Source: Protula sp. h YS-2021 | Lineage: Eukaryota; Annelida; Polychaeta; Sabellida; Serpulidae | Direction: 5' to 3' | Assembly (NCBI GenBank): GCA_949752745.1 | Contig: OX457024.1 | Location: forward strand, 113,301,900-113,365,899 | Length of the DNA: 64,000 nt | Notes under the pieces: generated by a model | What the model saw: only the letters and a program-made list of their open reading frames with translations | Database searches by the model: none | What the model was told of the DNA's origin: nothing | Made by a program: the position numbers and the translations under genes | Shown: in pieces, positions 51,736 to 62,849 of the stretch | Layout of the letters: each line of letters opens with the position of its first letter | Position numbering within the stretch: position 1 is the stretch's first letter

Positions 51736-52365
51736 CTACTGTGCTTCACAGACCTTAAGTACTCCACACTTGCCGCAGAAGTTGTTTGGTTCACACATCA
51801 TGCAATTGTACTTGTGGCAGTGGCAATGATAATCCTCCACATATCCACAAGCACCGCAATAGTCACAGGTAAGTCCAAGTTGATTTTGTACGTTCATGTT
51901 CTCCAACTGAACTTCAGCCAGCCTTTTCTTGGATAGCTTTGACACCTTCATCCGACCATCCTTTCGCAGCTTGATAGGATTTATGACATGACATTCCGTA
52001 CATGGTAATAAGACTGAGTTAATGTTATCCATCTCCTGAAGCAATGTCTCACATTCACCATGATCCATGTTGATGTACTTCGTATATCCTAGTCCGTGAA
52101 CCAGCAATGTATGTGCAAAAGTTATATAACGCATGCCCAAGATTGAAATGACTTCCAGCCACTTATTTTCCGTTAAGTATAGTTTGAAGCCAATGGTGCG
52201 TAAATCTCTAAATCTCTCACACACAATCTTCCACAAAGATGGTGATAAAGCAACCCAGCTCTCTCCACGTTTGATTCGTAGAAATTGTCCAAATTTTCCA
52301 TGTTGCACAGTAACAGTTATGTTTGCACTAATTTTAAAGCTGCTTGTCTTCTTCTTCTTCTCCAT
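51736..52365 (-). CDS. Tandem PC4-like protein with Cys-rich C-terminus, paralog A
   Basis: 209 residues from the ATG at 52365 (ACCATGG). The first PC4-like half is ITVTVQHGKFGQFLRIKRGE ... PSLWKIVCERF; the second is KWLEVISILGMRYITFAHTL ... INMDHGECETLLQEM. The C-terminal third has a CTECH pair and then many cysteines (CDYCGACGYVEDYHCHCHKY, CGKCGVLKVC), likely a zinc-ribbon cluster. It is a duplicate of the gene at 52484; the last ~75 residues are almost identical, the N-terminal half less so. Confidence 0.65.
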   Translation of the reverse strand: MEKKKKTSSFKISANITVTVQHGKFGQFLRIKRGESWVALSPSLWKIVCERFRDLRTIGFKLYLTENKWLEVISILGMRYITFAHTLLVHGLGYTKYINMDHGECETLLQEMDNINSVLLPCTECHVINPIKLRKDGRMKVSKLSKKRLAEVQLENMNVQNQLGLTCDYCGACGYVEDYHCHCHKYNCMMCEPNNFCGKCGVLKVCEAQ

Positions 52366-52483
52366 GGTTATACAATGAAATGAAAACTTCACTCCCTTTA
52401 TGTCTAACTATCTACCCAAACATATTACAAAGTTTTGAATTCACTTCAACTCATTCATCGTGGAATCGAACAAGTTCTAGCTT

Positions 52484-53179
52484 CTACTTTGCTTCACAGA
52501 CTTTAAGTACTCCACACTTGCCGCAGAAGTTGTTTGGTTCACACAACTTGCAATTATACTTGTGGCAGTGGCAATGATAATCCTCCACATATCCACAAGC
52601 ACCACAATACTCGCAGGTAAGTCCAAGTTGATTTTGCACATTCATGTTATCCAACTGAACTTCAGCCAGTCTTTTCTTGGATAGCTTTGACACCTTCATC
52701 CGACCATCCTTTTGCAGCTTGATGATCGTTTTCTTGTCATGACATTCCTCACATGGTGATAGGGCTGAGTTGATGTTGTCCATCTCCTGAAGCAGTGTCT
52801 CCCATTCACCATCATTCATGTTGATGTGATGTGTGTATTCTTTCCCTTCAAACCGTGACGTGCGCACAAAACTCACATAACGCATATCCAAGTATGAAAT
52901 GACTTCAAGCCACTTCGTTTGCGTTAAGTATAGTTTGAAGCCAATGTCTCGTAAATTTTTCAAGCTCTGGCACACAATCTTCCACAAAGATGGTGAATAA
53001 GCACACCATCTCTCTCCACGTGTGATGCGTAGAAATGGCCCATATTCTCCATACTCCACAGTAATGGTTAAGTTAGCACTAATTTGAAAACTGCTGCCGC
53101 CGCCCTGGCTGCCGCCCTGGCTGCGCTGCGCTGCTGCCGCCGCTGCGTTGCTTCTTGCGCTCCTTGTCTTGTTCTCCAT
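52484..53179 (-). CDS. Tandem PC4-like protein with Cys-rich C-terminus, paralog B
   Basis: 231 residues from the ATG at 53179, which lies in the right TIR; codons upstream of it lie near the transcription start and are unlikely to be used. The first residues MENKTRSA and an Ala/Gln/Gly repeat come from the TIR. Then two PC4-like halves (LTITVEYGEYGPFLRITRGE ... SLWKIVCQSL; KWLEVISYLDMRYVSFV ... INMNDGEWETLLQEM) and a zinc-ribbon-like cluster (CEECH, CEYCGACGY, CHCHKYNCKLC, CGKCG). A role in ssDNA binding or viral transcription is inference. Confidence 0.65.
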   Translation of the reverse strand: MENKTRSARSNAAAAAAQRSQGGSQGGGSSFQISANLTITVEYGEYGPFLRITRGERWCAYSPSLWKIVCQSLKNLRDIGFKLYLTQTKWLEVISYLDMRYVSFVRTSRFEGKEYTHHINMNDGEWETLLQEMDNINSALSPCEECHDKKTIIKLQKDGRMKVSKLSKKRLAEVQLDNMNVQNQLGLTCEYCGACGYVEDYHCHCHKYNCKLCEPNNFCGKCGVLKVCEAK

Positions 53180-53245
53180 GACTGCTACACTGCTACACTG
53201 TACACTGCTACACTGTACTGATGAGGTCCACACACCCCCCCCCCT

Positions 53246-53253
53246 CTTTTATA
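53246..53253 (-). promoter_or_regulatory. TATA box for the right gene cluster (in TIR)
   Basis: CTTTTATA on the plus strand, preceded by a C run, mirrors 38739-38746. It lies about 67 bp from the ATG at 53179. Confidence 0.65.
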
Positions 53254-55529
53254 CCCAACCATCCGCTGCTGAGTCAAGCGAGACGTCAACGAAACGAGAC
53301 GGTGAAGCAAGTGGCACTGGTAGCGATTCCCAGTGGCCCAGTGTGTCCCGTAAGCAGCCTCTTTCACTCGAGACGCCAACGGCGAAAACGCGAAACGTCA
53401 AGCAAGTGTTGCTGCTGTGTAAATACTCTTCCCCAGTGTGTCCCGTAAGCAGCCTCTTTCACTCGAGACGCTAACGGCGAAAACGCCAAACGTCAAGCAA
53501 TAATGCTGCTGTGTACATACTCTTCCCCCAGTGTGTCCCGTAAGCAGCCTCTTTCACTCGAGACGCCAACGGCGAAAACGCGAAACGTCAAGCAAGTGTT
53601 GCTGCTGTGTAAATACTCTTCCCCCAGTGTGTCCCGTAAGCAGCCTCTTTCACTCGAGACGTCTCGACTTTTTTTTGGGGGGGAGGGGTGGGGGGGTGGT
53701 CTGACGTTTCAACAATGCGGCACCCGTCTCGGCGCACACACCCCCTTTCACTCGAGACGTCTCGGAGATTCTTGGGGGAGGGGTGGGGGGGGTGGTCTGA
53801 CATGCTTTGCAATGCGGCACCCGTCTCGGCACACACACCCCCTTTCACTCGAGACGTCTCGGAGATTCTTGGGGGAGGGGTGGGGGGGGTGGTCTGACAT
53901 GCTTTGCAATGCGGCACCCGTCTCGGCACACACCCCCTTTCACTCGAGACGTCTCGGCTTTTTTTTTTTTTTTGGGGAGGGGTGGGGGGTGGTCTGACGT
54001 TTCAACAATGCGGCACCCGTCTCGGCGTACACACCCTCGTTCACTCGAGACACTCACGCCTTCTTTAAAAAAAAAAACTCTCTGTCTCTGTCTCTCCACA
54101 CCCCACACACCCCACACCCCGTCTCGGCACACACACCCTCCTTCACTCGAGAACAACTCTGTTTGGAAAAGTATGCATGAGAATGGGAAATGCTTTAAAA
54201 CTCTATCTCCACACCGTCTCGGCACGGCACACCCCCCTTTCACTCGAGACGTCTCGACTTTTTTTTTTTCCACAAGCCCCCCCCCCCATACCATTCTACC
54301 ATTGCACCATTCTACAACCTTTCCCAATCCTTCCACCGGAAACACACTTTTCGCTCGCAATCCCTCGCAATCGTAATCCATGCAGCAGCATCCTTGCATC
54401 ATATGACGTTTTCTTTCGTCACACTCTCTCGTCTCTCGCTTGGGGAGGGGTGGGGGGGTGGTCTGACGTTTCAACGGACGTGCTTTGCAATGCATGCAAC
54501 AATGCGGCACCCGTCTCGGCGTACACACCCTCGTTCACTCGAGACACTCACGCCTTCTTTCAAAAAAAAAAAAAACTCTCTGTCTCTGTCTCTCCACACA
54601 CCCCACCCCGTCTCGGCACACACACCCCCTTTCACTCGAGACGTCTCGGAGATTCTTGGGGGAGGGTGGGGGGGGTGGTCTGACGTTTCAACAATGCGGC
54701 ACCCGTCTCGGCGCACACACACCCTTTCACTCGAGACGTCTCGGAGATTCTTGGGGGAGGGGTGGGGGGGTGGTCTGACGTGCTTTGCAATGCGGCACCC
54801 GTCTCGGCGTACACACCCCCTTTCACTCGAGACACTCACGCCTTCTTTCAAAAAAAAAAACTCTCTCTGTCTCTGTCTCTCTCCACACACACCCCCCACC
54901 CCGTCTCGGCGTACACACCCCCTTTCACTCGAGACACTCACGCCTTCTTTCAAAAAAAAAAAAAAACTCTCTCTGTCTCTGTCTCTCCACACACCACACA
55001 CCCCACCCCGTCTCGGCACGGCACACACCTTTTCACTCGAGACACTCACGTGAGCTTTTTTTTCAATTTGGGGAGGGAGGGGGGGTTATACACTTCAACG
55101 CTTCATCAGCGCTTCATCAACGCTTCAGCGGAAGTCGTTATTTCCAATCTCGTAATCACCCTAACAACTGCACAAATGGCGTTTCGTTTATACAACCATC
55201 CATTTCGTCAAGAAAAATGTGTGGAAAAATGCTTTAAACATACTAACATAAGTTTACTTTTTGTTTGGGAGTTGTTTTATGCAAATAGTAATACTCTGTT
55301 ACTCTGTTACTCTGTTCTAGGGGAGGGGTGGGGGGGGGGGGTGGTCGGCAACACAGATTCTTGGGGGAGGGGTGGGGGGGTGGTCGTCAATACTCTGTGT
55401 ATTGACAAGGAGGGGTGGGGGGGTGGTCTGACGTTTCACACATCATTTCGTCACATACACACATTTCGTCATCTCCGCCTGCAGAGCTTTCGAACTTTTT
55501 GTAGAGAGCAGACGTGTCGAAAAAATAAT

Positions 55530-55694
55530 ATGCAGTTTAAGAAAGAATTTTTCACTGAGGAACGCCTGGCGGCTTATCATTTCTCAAAGAAGGATGCTGA
55601 TTTATGGGAAGAGGTATATGTCGACTACCAGGCGTTCCTCTATGAAACATGGGCTCTGGGGCAGAACTCTTACAAGAGAATCACCTCAAAATAA
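55530..55694 (+). CDS. 54-residue ORF in right TIR, function unknown
   Basis: Second copy of the frame at 36091-36255, with the same product MQFKKEFFTEERL... and the same position next to the terminal palindrome. Function not recognised. Confidence 0.4.
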   Translation: MQFKKEFFTEERLAAYHFSKKDADLWEEVYVDYQAFLYETWALGQNSYKRITSK

Positions 55695-55786
55695 ATAAGA
55701 GAATGACCCCAGAGAATGACCCCAGAGAATGACCCCACTAGTGGGGTCATTCTCTGGGGTCATTCTCTGGGGTCATTCTCTTATTT
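55693..55786. repeat. 94-bp perfect palindrome, right end
   Basis: Same structure as 35999-36092: three AGAGAATGACCCC words per arm, ACTAGT at the centre. It is followed by CCTATCTACT, the element end. Confidence 0.95.
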
Positions 55787-55796
55787 CCTATCTACT

Positions 55797-56283
55797 CCCC
55801 CTCCCCCCCTACCATTTTGTTCTAATAAATGTATGATCTGTTGAGAGGGGAGAACAACCGTCCTAGGCTGATAATTGTGTTTGTTTTGATGGTATAAACA
55901 ATATAAGCTGTGTTGTTGAATCGGCGATTAGAAAGATGTTGCCTTACCCCCCCCCCCCAAACATCCTCCCGCGCCACCCCCATCCCTCTACCCCCACCCC
56001 CTCTCCCCGCTAACCGCTTGTGGTCAGACTATTTTTGTAAATAACTATCATTTGCCTTTGCTAATTATCCAAGTCTTTTTAATGGCAAGTTGCTCACCAC
56101 AGTAAGACTAGGGAGTTTGGAAATAAGCGATAAGGACCTGTTTTAGTGATCCAAATAATTAGGGCATGCCGTGAACTAAATATACGCTTGAATAATTAGG
56201 AGCGACACGTCAATTTGTCAAATTACATAGTGGTGAGACGCGTTCACACGTTACTGCTGCACCCTTATTCGTTTTCTGATTGT
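55797..56283. other. Non-coding flank of the Polinton
   Basis: C-rich near 55797-56010, then AT-rich. No gene or element end seen other than the target duplication CCCCCT at 55797-55802. Confidence 0.5.
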
Positions 56284-56580
56284 GGTGTGCAGGATCAGGG
56301 TGTGCAGGATCAGTGTGTGCAGGATCAGGGTGTGCAGGATCAGGGCGTGCAAGATTAGGGTGTGTAGGATTAGGGTATGCAGGATTAGGTGAACAGGATT
56401 AATGTATGCAAGATTAAGGTGTGCATGAATATGGTGTGCAGATTAAGGTATGCGGGATTACGGTTTGCAGGGTCAAGGTTTGCAGGATTAGGGTGTGCAG
56501 TATTAAGATGTGGAGGATTGAGGTGTGCGGGATTAGAGTGTTAAGGATTATAACGTGCAGGACTTGGATGTGCAGGATGG
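56284..56580. repeat. 15-bp minisatellite
   Basis: About 20 imperfect copies of GTGTGCAGGATTAGG and variants (GATCAGG, GGTATGC). Frames through it on both strands are open because the period is divisible by three. Confidence 0.85.
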
Positions 56581-58319
56581 TTGCGCGCATAGTGTGGGAG
56601 AGTTTGGGTAGCTTTACATTCGTCTGGACCGTCTCGAGAAAAAAAAGACAGTCTCGGAAAACCGAGACACCTTTCCGAGGACAGTTTCTAGGTTTCTCGA
56701 GAACTTTTTTTTGTCTTGGAACCCTACTTCCGGATAAGGTTAGATAAATCACGTGACTTAATGGCGGACATGTGAACAAAAACACATTTTGTTTGATATT
56801 GTTACAAATTCAGAACGTTTAATGACATGTCCGAGCTGCAAATCATTGGACTTAATATAAATGGTGTTGTTAAACATTTCCTGTCGCAAATAAGTTGCCT
56901 CGAAAGCTGAGACTCGAGACCAATAGATTGAGGTTCAGCTTGTTCTCGTGGACACCGTCTCTGACCCGTTTCTAGTCTGTTTGGAGAGTGCATTATTTTT
57001 TTTTTCCGAGACGTCCAAAAGAATGCACGGTAGGAGATTTCTAATACCTGCAAGCTTACACAGCTTTCGCATTGCCTCAGACAACAATAACAATGGCAAA
57101 ATGAACCTCGTTCTAGAAGAAACCGGCGCGTTTCGGGAACATTTATTCTCACTCTCTTTGCGAAACACAATATGGTGAGAATTAATTTTGTTGTAGACGC
57201 GTTTCCCCCGTAACACCGAGAAAGAATTCTAATTGGAAAGATTGATAGCCAAAGAAAGAATCTTGGGCACCCCTAATTTCCTTATTACTAAAACACATTT
57301 AAAAAAGGTCAGTTGTTTGCTTTTCTCTCACATTATTGTTCGTCAAATAACTTACTTGCAGTCACTTGCAGTCAACACGGAACCCGAGTGCGTGCAGGCA
57401 TTTTGTCAGAAAGCATTGCATGTGTGATAGAGTACAATAGGTGCTTAATAGCTGATGCATGCTGTAGGGAGAATAGCCACTCAAAACCGACGTTCTGTGT
57501 CTCCTACAATTGAGTTAAACCACTCCAAGAGAGTGCCTTAAAGTGGGGAGAAACTGCAGAAATTGTCCTTTCCAAGAAGTACAATGGAGGGCTGTTTCTA
57601 GGCATGGCATTTTGACGTCTCTCGGGAGTTCTCAAGTTTTTATTTGTATTCTTGTTGCTTATTACATGTCGAGAAAATGCGTAGCAAATTTAAGACGAAT
57701 TCTTAAGACCGAATCTTAGATCAAGTATTTTGTAATTTTGCGGGTGCAAAGGAAACAGTTGAACCAATTTTCCACGGCATTTGTGTTTTTAGTTTACTTC
57801 AGAATATTTCTAGTTGAGGCAATTTACGGGAAATTTTCCCCCAAGTACAGGACTACGATATTGCGGGCTCAAACGATATTTTGTCGAGTTTCGATGGCAT
57901 TAGCGCATAGGCTAGCTACCAGAACCAACCCCGCCCGCCACCCTTAATCCTGCCTCGCGGTAAGAGCATCTTCTCCAGCTGTCACCAACCAGTGGAAATA
58001 ATGTTACCTCCAGATAAAACCCTATCTATTTGCGCCCTGGTTTAACGGATCAATCCGCCCCAAAGCATTCGCAATCACGTGGCGGAATGGTCAGACTTGC
58101 ACTCCCTAGTCCCCCCCCCCCACCCGACTCCCCACTCCCCACCCTACTATGCGCATTATATGCACTGCCACCTCTTTCGAAACCCGGTGTATTTTACAGT
58201 CATGTCGAATTGGATTGTAGATGATTGAATAAAGTGTTCAAGATCCACAATAAACAGTCTGGATAACTTGTAAGACGTGCAGTTTGTGTTCGCCTTCTGC
58301 ATGCATATGACCTGGCTTT
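56581..58319. other. Non-coding stretch, no gene seen
   Basis: A hairpin-like AGTCTCGGAAAACCGAGACA lies near 56649 between AAAAAAAAG and TTTCTCGAGAAC. CACGTGACTTAATGGCGGAC at about 56751 combines an E-box with an ATGGCGG core, which resembles an animal core promoter element, but no open frame follows. A C run lies near 58112. Short open frames have no family signature. Confidence 0.4.
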
Positions 58320-58908
58320 TATCTGCTTCCCCTCCTCCTCCTCCCCTCACTCTCCTCCCTCCCCTGCTTCCCTGCCCTCCTCCTCCTCCTCCTCCTCCTC
58401 AACTGCTCCTGTCTTTCTCACCCCTCCTCCTTCCATCTTCCTCCTCCCCTCCTCCTGCCCCATTGGCCCCTTCCTCCACGACTGCTCCTCCCCTTCCCTT
58501 CTCCTCCTCCTCCTCTCCTCCTCCCCTGCTCCTCTCCTCCCCTCCTCTTCTCCTCCCCTTCCTCCCATCCTCCTCCTTCTCCTACCCCTCCCCCTTCTCC
58601 TCCTTCTCCCCTCCTTCATCCACTCCCCTCCTCCCCCCATCCTCCCCTCCTCCCCTCGTCCTCTCCTCCTCTTCCCTCTCTTCCTCCTCCCTCCTCATCC
58701 CCTCCTCTTCCTCCTCATCCTTCCATCCTCCTCCTACCCATCCTCCCCTCCTCCCCTGATCTCCTTCTCCCCTCCTCTTCTCCTCCTCTTCCTCCTCATC
58801 CTCCCATCGTCCTCCTTCTCCTACCCCTCCTCCCCTCCTCCTCCTGCTCTCCTTCTCCTCCCCTCCTCCTTCTTCTCCTTCCCTCCCCTCCTCGCCCACC
58901 CACAAGCC
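58320..58908. repeat. ~590-bp polypyrimidine tract
   Basis: Almost only C and T on the plus strand, built of CTCCTC, CCCCTCCTC and TTCTCC words. The long Pro/Ser frame on the plus strand and the Glu/Arg/Gly frame on the minus strand are composition artefacts. The tract could form triplex DNA. Confidence 0.9.
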
Positions 58909-59904
58909 ATTCCACAATTTGTTATCCCTTTAGCCAGGCTTGTTGCGAGACGTGATGTCCCTTGATGCCCAATACCACAGCACGGTCATCCACCATGGAA
59001 GGCCACGCCCAAATAACATATCTAGTCCTCTTTTGAAATAAAGTATTGTTTTTATATAGTTTTCGTTTATTTGTTAGATTTATGGTCATTTTCTTTATCT
59101 ATTTATGTATTTATTTACGTACTTTTGGAGGTGGTGTAGAATAAGTTCATACTGAGTAGTTCGCATAGCACATTCGGTGTAAGGGAGAGTGGAATTTGAT
59201 CAATGGAAAAGGGCCAGAAAACGTTTGGTGTAAACTTTTGTGGGCGGCTTTTAATTCCACGATTCTGTCACATAAACCTGGTGTGAGAAAACACATAATA
59301 GACACTTAAGTCGTCATGAAACCAGTTCTCGTTCTCTCACGTACTGCTCTTTGTAAATGAATCCTGGAGAGTAGTGTGAGAATTGTATTTCCGTGACAGG
59401 ATAATAGCTTCGGGAAGAGGAGCATATGTATTACACCACAGCACAGCCCACACACATGCGCATGTTCCGCGTTTAATAAATTCCATAGTTAAGCATTTCA
59501 GAGTGGAGAATCCATGGCTTTACAACAATTCCTACACCTGATCTGAGGCTGACAACAACATGTGAGCAAGAAGCCACGTTTTGACACTACTCACGGCGCT
59601 TGATTTGCGACTCTCTGTATCCAGTAATAACTCGCCTAACCGAATAATCCTGCAAGGTTTATGCATCTCCAAATATTTGCAAATGGTTGCTAAATGTCAA
59701 GCTGCATTCCGTCTTTGATTTATTTTTCTCGTTACTTTAGTGATGAAATTCACACTTGTAACTAACATCCGGTGTTATTTCTTCTGTCCTGCAAGTAAAA
59801 GAGGGCCGAGGAAGGAGGTGAGGATGATGGGGAGGGAGTGTGTGTGTGTGGGGGGGGGGGGGGGTGACGAAGACAACTGCCGCGTAGGCCACTAACCAAA
59901 CTTC
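58909..59904. other. Non-coding stretch, no gene seen
   Basis: Mostly AT-rich; a GT/G-run microsatellite lies near 59838-59866. I see no gene or element end. Confidence 0.4.
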
Positions 59905-60390
59905 AGACTGTCCCAAACCCTGCTCAAACTTGAAGTAGACATTGCACAGAAGTTGAAAAGTCAATGCTGTTGTTACTTCCATAATCATCCAAAACCCGAT
60001 GTTGATTTGACGCCGGGTGCAGCAGTAATTGAAAGTGAAGGTCGGGCCGATCCCAATAAAGTATCGATTCGTCGGCCATTCTGTCCTCCACCGACGTGGA
60101 TTAGACCCCGGATACGTGGAATCTATTCTCCAGAGACTTTCCAAATTTATATTAAAAAACTGAACAACCGAGCAATCGCTAGGATGCATTTGTGAGTTCC
60201 CATTCTACGACACCGTTGTCGCCTTATGATCCTCCATAGTTTTATACCCTTTAATAAAATAGTGTTAGGACGATTATACTAAACTAATCGATTCGTCGGA
60301 GCTTCTTTAAGCGACATGGGATCGATCCCAAAAACGTGGAATCGATTTCCCAGTGACTTTTCAAATATTATAATTGACTTTAGAAAAAAA
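59905..60390. repeat. Satellite-like repeat family, distant copies
   Basis: About two units related to 9180-11125: ATAAAGTATCGATTCGTCGG near 60055 and AATCGATTCGTCGG near 60286, the CATTCTACGACACCGTTGTC segment near 60200 (compare 9910-9930), and CCCAAACCCTGCTCAAACTT near 59912 (compare 9208). Confidence 0.6.
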
Positions 60391-62117
60391 CAGCTATATA
60401 AGGCCTTTGTCGACAGATATTTCAATTTTTAACTGTATATTAAACTTGGCATATTGTTCCGGTAATTCGCATCCTTTTTGCCAATTACTATAAAGGTAAA
60501 ACAGACACTTGAATCCTCCATCAAGATATCCCGACAACAAGAAACATTTTTTGTGTAATTGACCAAAAATGCTTGTATTTTCGATTCAAATTGTGGAATG
60601 ATTAATCGATTCCAAAAACTGGCCCGATTCCTAACACTAATTAGTAACGTGACAATATTTACCGGACACTTATCAGTATAGATCAGTATTAATTGGTACC
60701 CACTTCCCCATGTGTGCCCTGTCTAGATGGTAAGCAACTTCCGATCTGAATTCATATGGTGCAATGCCAGTTAGTAAGTAATGGACACCGGAAAAGTGGA
60801 ATCCGACCACACCACCCTCCCTTTTCCATCCTCCACCAAAAAAATCAGCCCTATATTTGAGTTGAAAACGTTACATTTAGCAATCTTTAAAAAATAACTG
60901 TTTTCTTTTTTTGGAATTTTCAAAGATGCAGTGATCATCTCAAGCTGTAAAAAATGAACTGTCTTTCCGAATTAAATGGATTCTTGGGGGCGTTTTTTTT
61001 TTCAAATCAAGCAACACTTGGTGAGCGACATTTTTTATATTTTATGTTGCCGTCGATTGCACACCTTGGTCACTTTCTCAAACAAGTATCCCCCTCCCCC
61101 ACCCCTCCCCCCTCTTATCAACCCCCTTCCCCTCCCCCCCCGACATCCAGTACCTTGACAGTTCCTGGGGGTAATTTCCTGTTTATTTGCTGCGTTTGAT
61201 CAGCCGGTCGAGGAGCGACGGTCGTTTAGGTGTCCCCTTGTATTACTGCCCTCCTCCACCCCTCCTCCACCCTCCACCCACCCCTCCCACCCCTCCTCCT
61301 GAAGAAGCATGCATTTACAGACCACAATCAATCATAACGCTTTTGAACAGTTACGATACGGCGTGAAATTTATGGATGTTTAATCGGAAATAAATGACCC
61401 CCTTGGCTTGTGAGAGCAATCAGTGTAAAGCCATGCTTGAGTAATTCCAGATTTGAGTAATCTTTCCTTCAGCAGTCATTTGAGCATGCACTTGAAGTAC
61501 CCGGGTCCCTTTTATTTCGCGTGCTGACGTCATGAGTTTCTGTGGTCACACCTGGTTCGTCTACATCACGGCGACATAAACTGATCAGGGCATTGGGCGT
61601 TAATTGCTTAAGTAAAGTGCTCGAATGGAGACGCATAAATAAATAAAAAGGACCCGCAAATGACGTTAAAGCATCTTCTTCTTAATTCTCTTTTCCTTTA
61701 GAGATTCCAGTCGCTCTGTTCTGACAGCTGCAAATTCCTTTATGCTTTTTTTCATCTATTTATTTATCTATTTATTTATTTATTTATTTTGCAGGCAGGC
61801 AGGCGTCAAGAGCATCCAGTGTGCAAAACTACCGGATATTACCAATGCACGTTATTGTCAAACCCAGATGAAGAAGATTCCCGTTCATTAGCACTAGCAA
61901 AGGGGTTATTTAGAATTTAGAGGCTTTCTGTTCAACGGCTAGAAAATGAGAGCAATAAATTAATATGCTGTGGAGTTCCAAACAAAATCCAAAGTTGTTT
62001 AACCCTGAAAATCCTGAAGGGAACTTAGCTTTGTAGCATTTACCCTCATTCTTCAAGGACAGAGTTGAGCGGCCGAACTCGAAAAAATATCTCCCCCAAA
62101 AATGGCTTTATTTCAAA
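60391..62117. other. Non-coding stretch, no gene seen
   Basis: Contains C-rich runs near 61085-61145 and 61250-61300 and a TTTA repeat near 61755-61790. Open frames are short and compositionally biased. Confidence 0.4.
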
Positions 62118-62198
<81 letters not shown>

Positions 62199-62236
62199 CC
62201 TCCCTCCCTCCCTCCCTCTCTCTCTCTCTCCCTCTA

Positions 62237-62269
<33 letters not shown>

Positions 62270-62295
62270 CTCTCTCTCTCTCTTTCTCTCTCTAT
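62118..62295. repeat. CT microsatellite
   Basis: About 175 bp of (CT)n with a CCCT block in the middle and minor TTTCT interruptions. Leu/Ser frames across it are artefacts. Confidence 0.95.
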
Positions 62296-62812
62296 GTTAA
62301 AATTTCCTTAATTCACAAATCATTCATTTGTCCGTAAAATGTTGCCTCAAAGGTGTTGAAGCTTCGAAAATTGGAACACATAAATTGAAGGGTCGTGGGT
62401 AAGGTGTTACTGTACCAATTCAAAGAATGCCGGGTTTTGTGGCTCTCAAATGTGGGATTTCCCACTGGATATACCAACAGAAGCTGTAGTCACCACCCCT
62501 AACACATTCCCACCCACAGCCCTCTCCCCTCTCATTCCCCTCCCCCCTCTATCATACCCCAGGCCTCACTCCATCGTCCCACACCCCAGCCCTCACCCCT
62601 CTCACTCTCATCACCCCTCCATCACAACCCCAGCCCTCACCCCGCCCAAGTCCTCCCCTTCTCATCCCCTCATCCACCTCACCCCCCCCCCCCCCACCCC
62701 GAGGACATTGCAACAAAGCCTCAAGTATCTCGGATGTGTAGGTTTGCTAACAATGTGTTGAGTTAATTGCACCTTGTGACTGATTCTCCAGGGTATGCTA
62801 CAGATCCTTCGA

Positions 62813-62816
<4 letters not shown>

Positions 62817-62846
<30 letters not shown>
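62817..62846. repeat. 30-base A run
   Basis: Uninterrupted A run at 62817-62846. It could mark the end of a retroposed sequence, but I see no gene or SINE body before it. Confidence 0.9.

Positions 62847-62849
<3 letters not shown>

Larger units (their letters stand above)
35989..55796. mobile_element. Polinton/Maverick, 19.8 kb, nearly intact
   Basis: CCCCCT at 35983-35988 and 55797-55802 flank the element, which begins AGTAGATAGG and ends CCTATCTACT. Terminal inverted repeats are about 2.9 kb (left) and 2.7 kb (right) and near-identical. Polymerase B, integrase, packaging ATPase, adenain-type protease and both capsid proteins are all present, the diagnostic Polinton gene set. Visible lesions are a frame break near the polymerase C-terminus and one stop in the NADAR gene. 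The target lies in C-rich DNA, so the 6-bp duplication alone would be weak, but it agrees with the inverted-repeat ends and the known Polinton duplication length. Confidence 0.95.
53107..55796 (-). repeat. Right terminal inverted repeat of the Polinton
   Basis: Reverse complement of 35989-38870. It has four copies of the ~95-bp GTGTCCCGTAAGCAGCCTCT unit versus three on the left, and shorter homopolymers. Otherwise the two TIRs look nearly identical, so insertion is recent or the ends are homogenised. Confidence 0.9.

Noticed and set aside
56751..56785. E-box plus ATGGCGG as a host promoter
   Set aside because: No open frame or splice site follows on either strand within reach, so I list it only as a note.
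56802..57216. Overlapping 90-120-codon frames on the minus strand
   Set aside because: No domain and no supporting signals; mutually overlapping phases.
58277..58917. Pro/Ser-rich 160-codon frame and Glu/Gly/Arg-rich frames opposite
   Set aside because: Composition of the polypyrimidine tract explains them.
62065..62337. Leu/Ser repeat frames
   Set aside because: Translation of the CT microsatellite.
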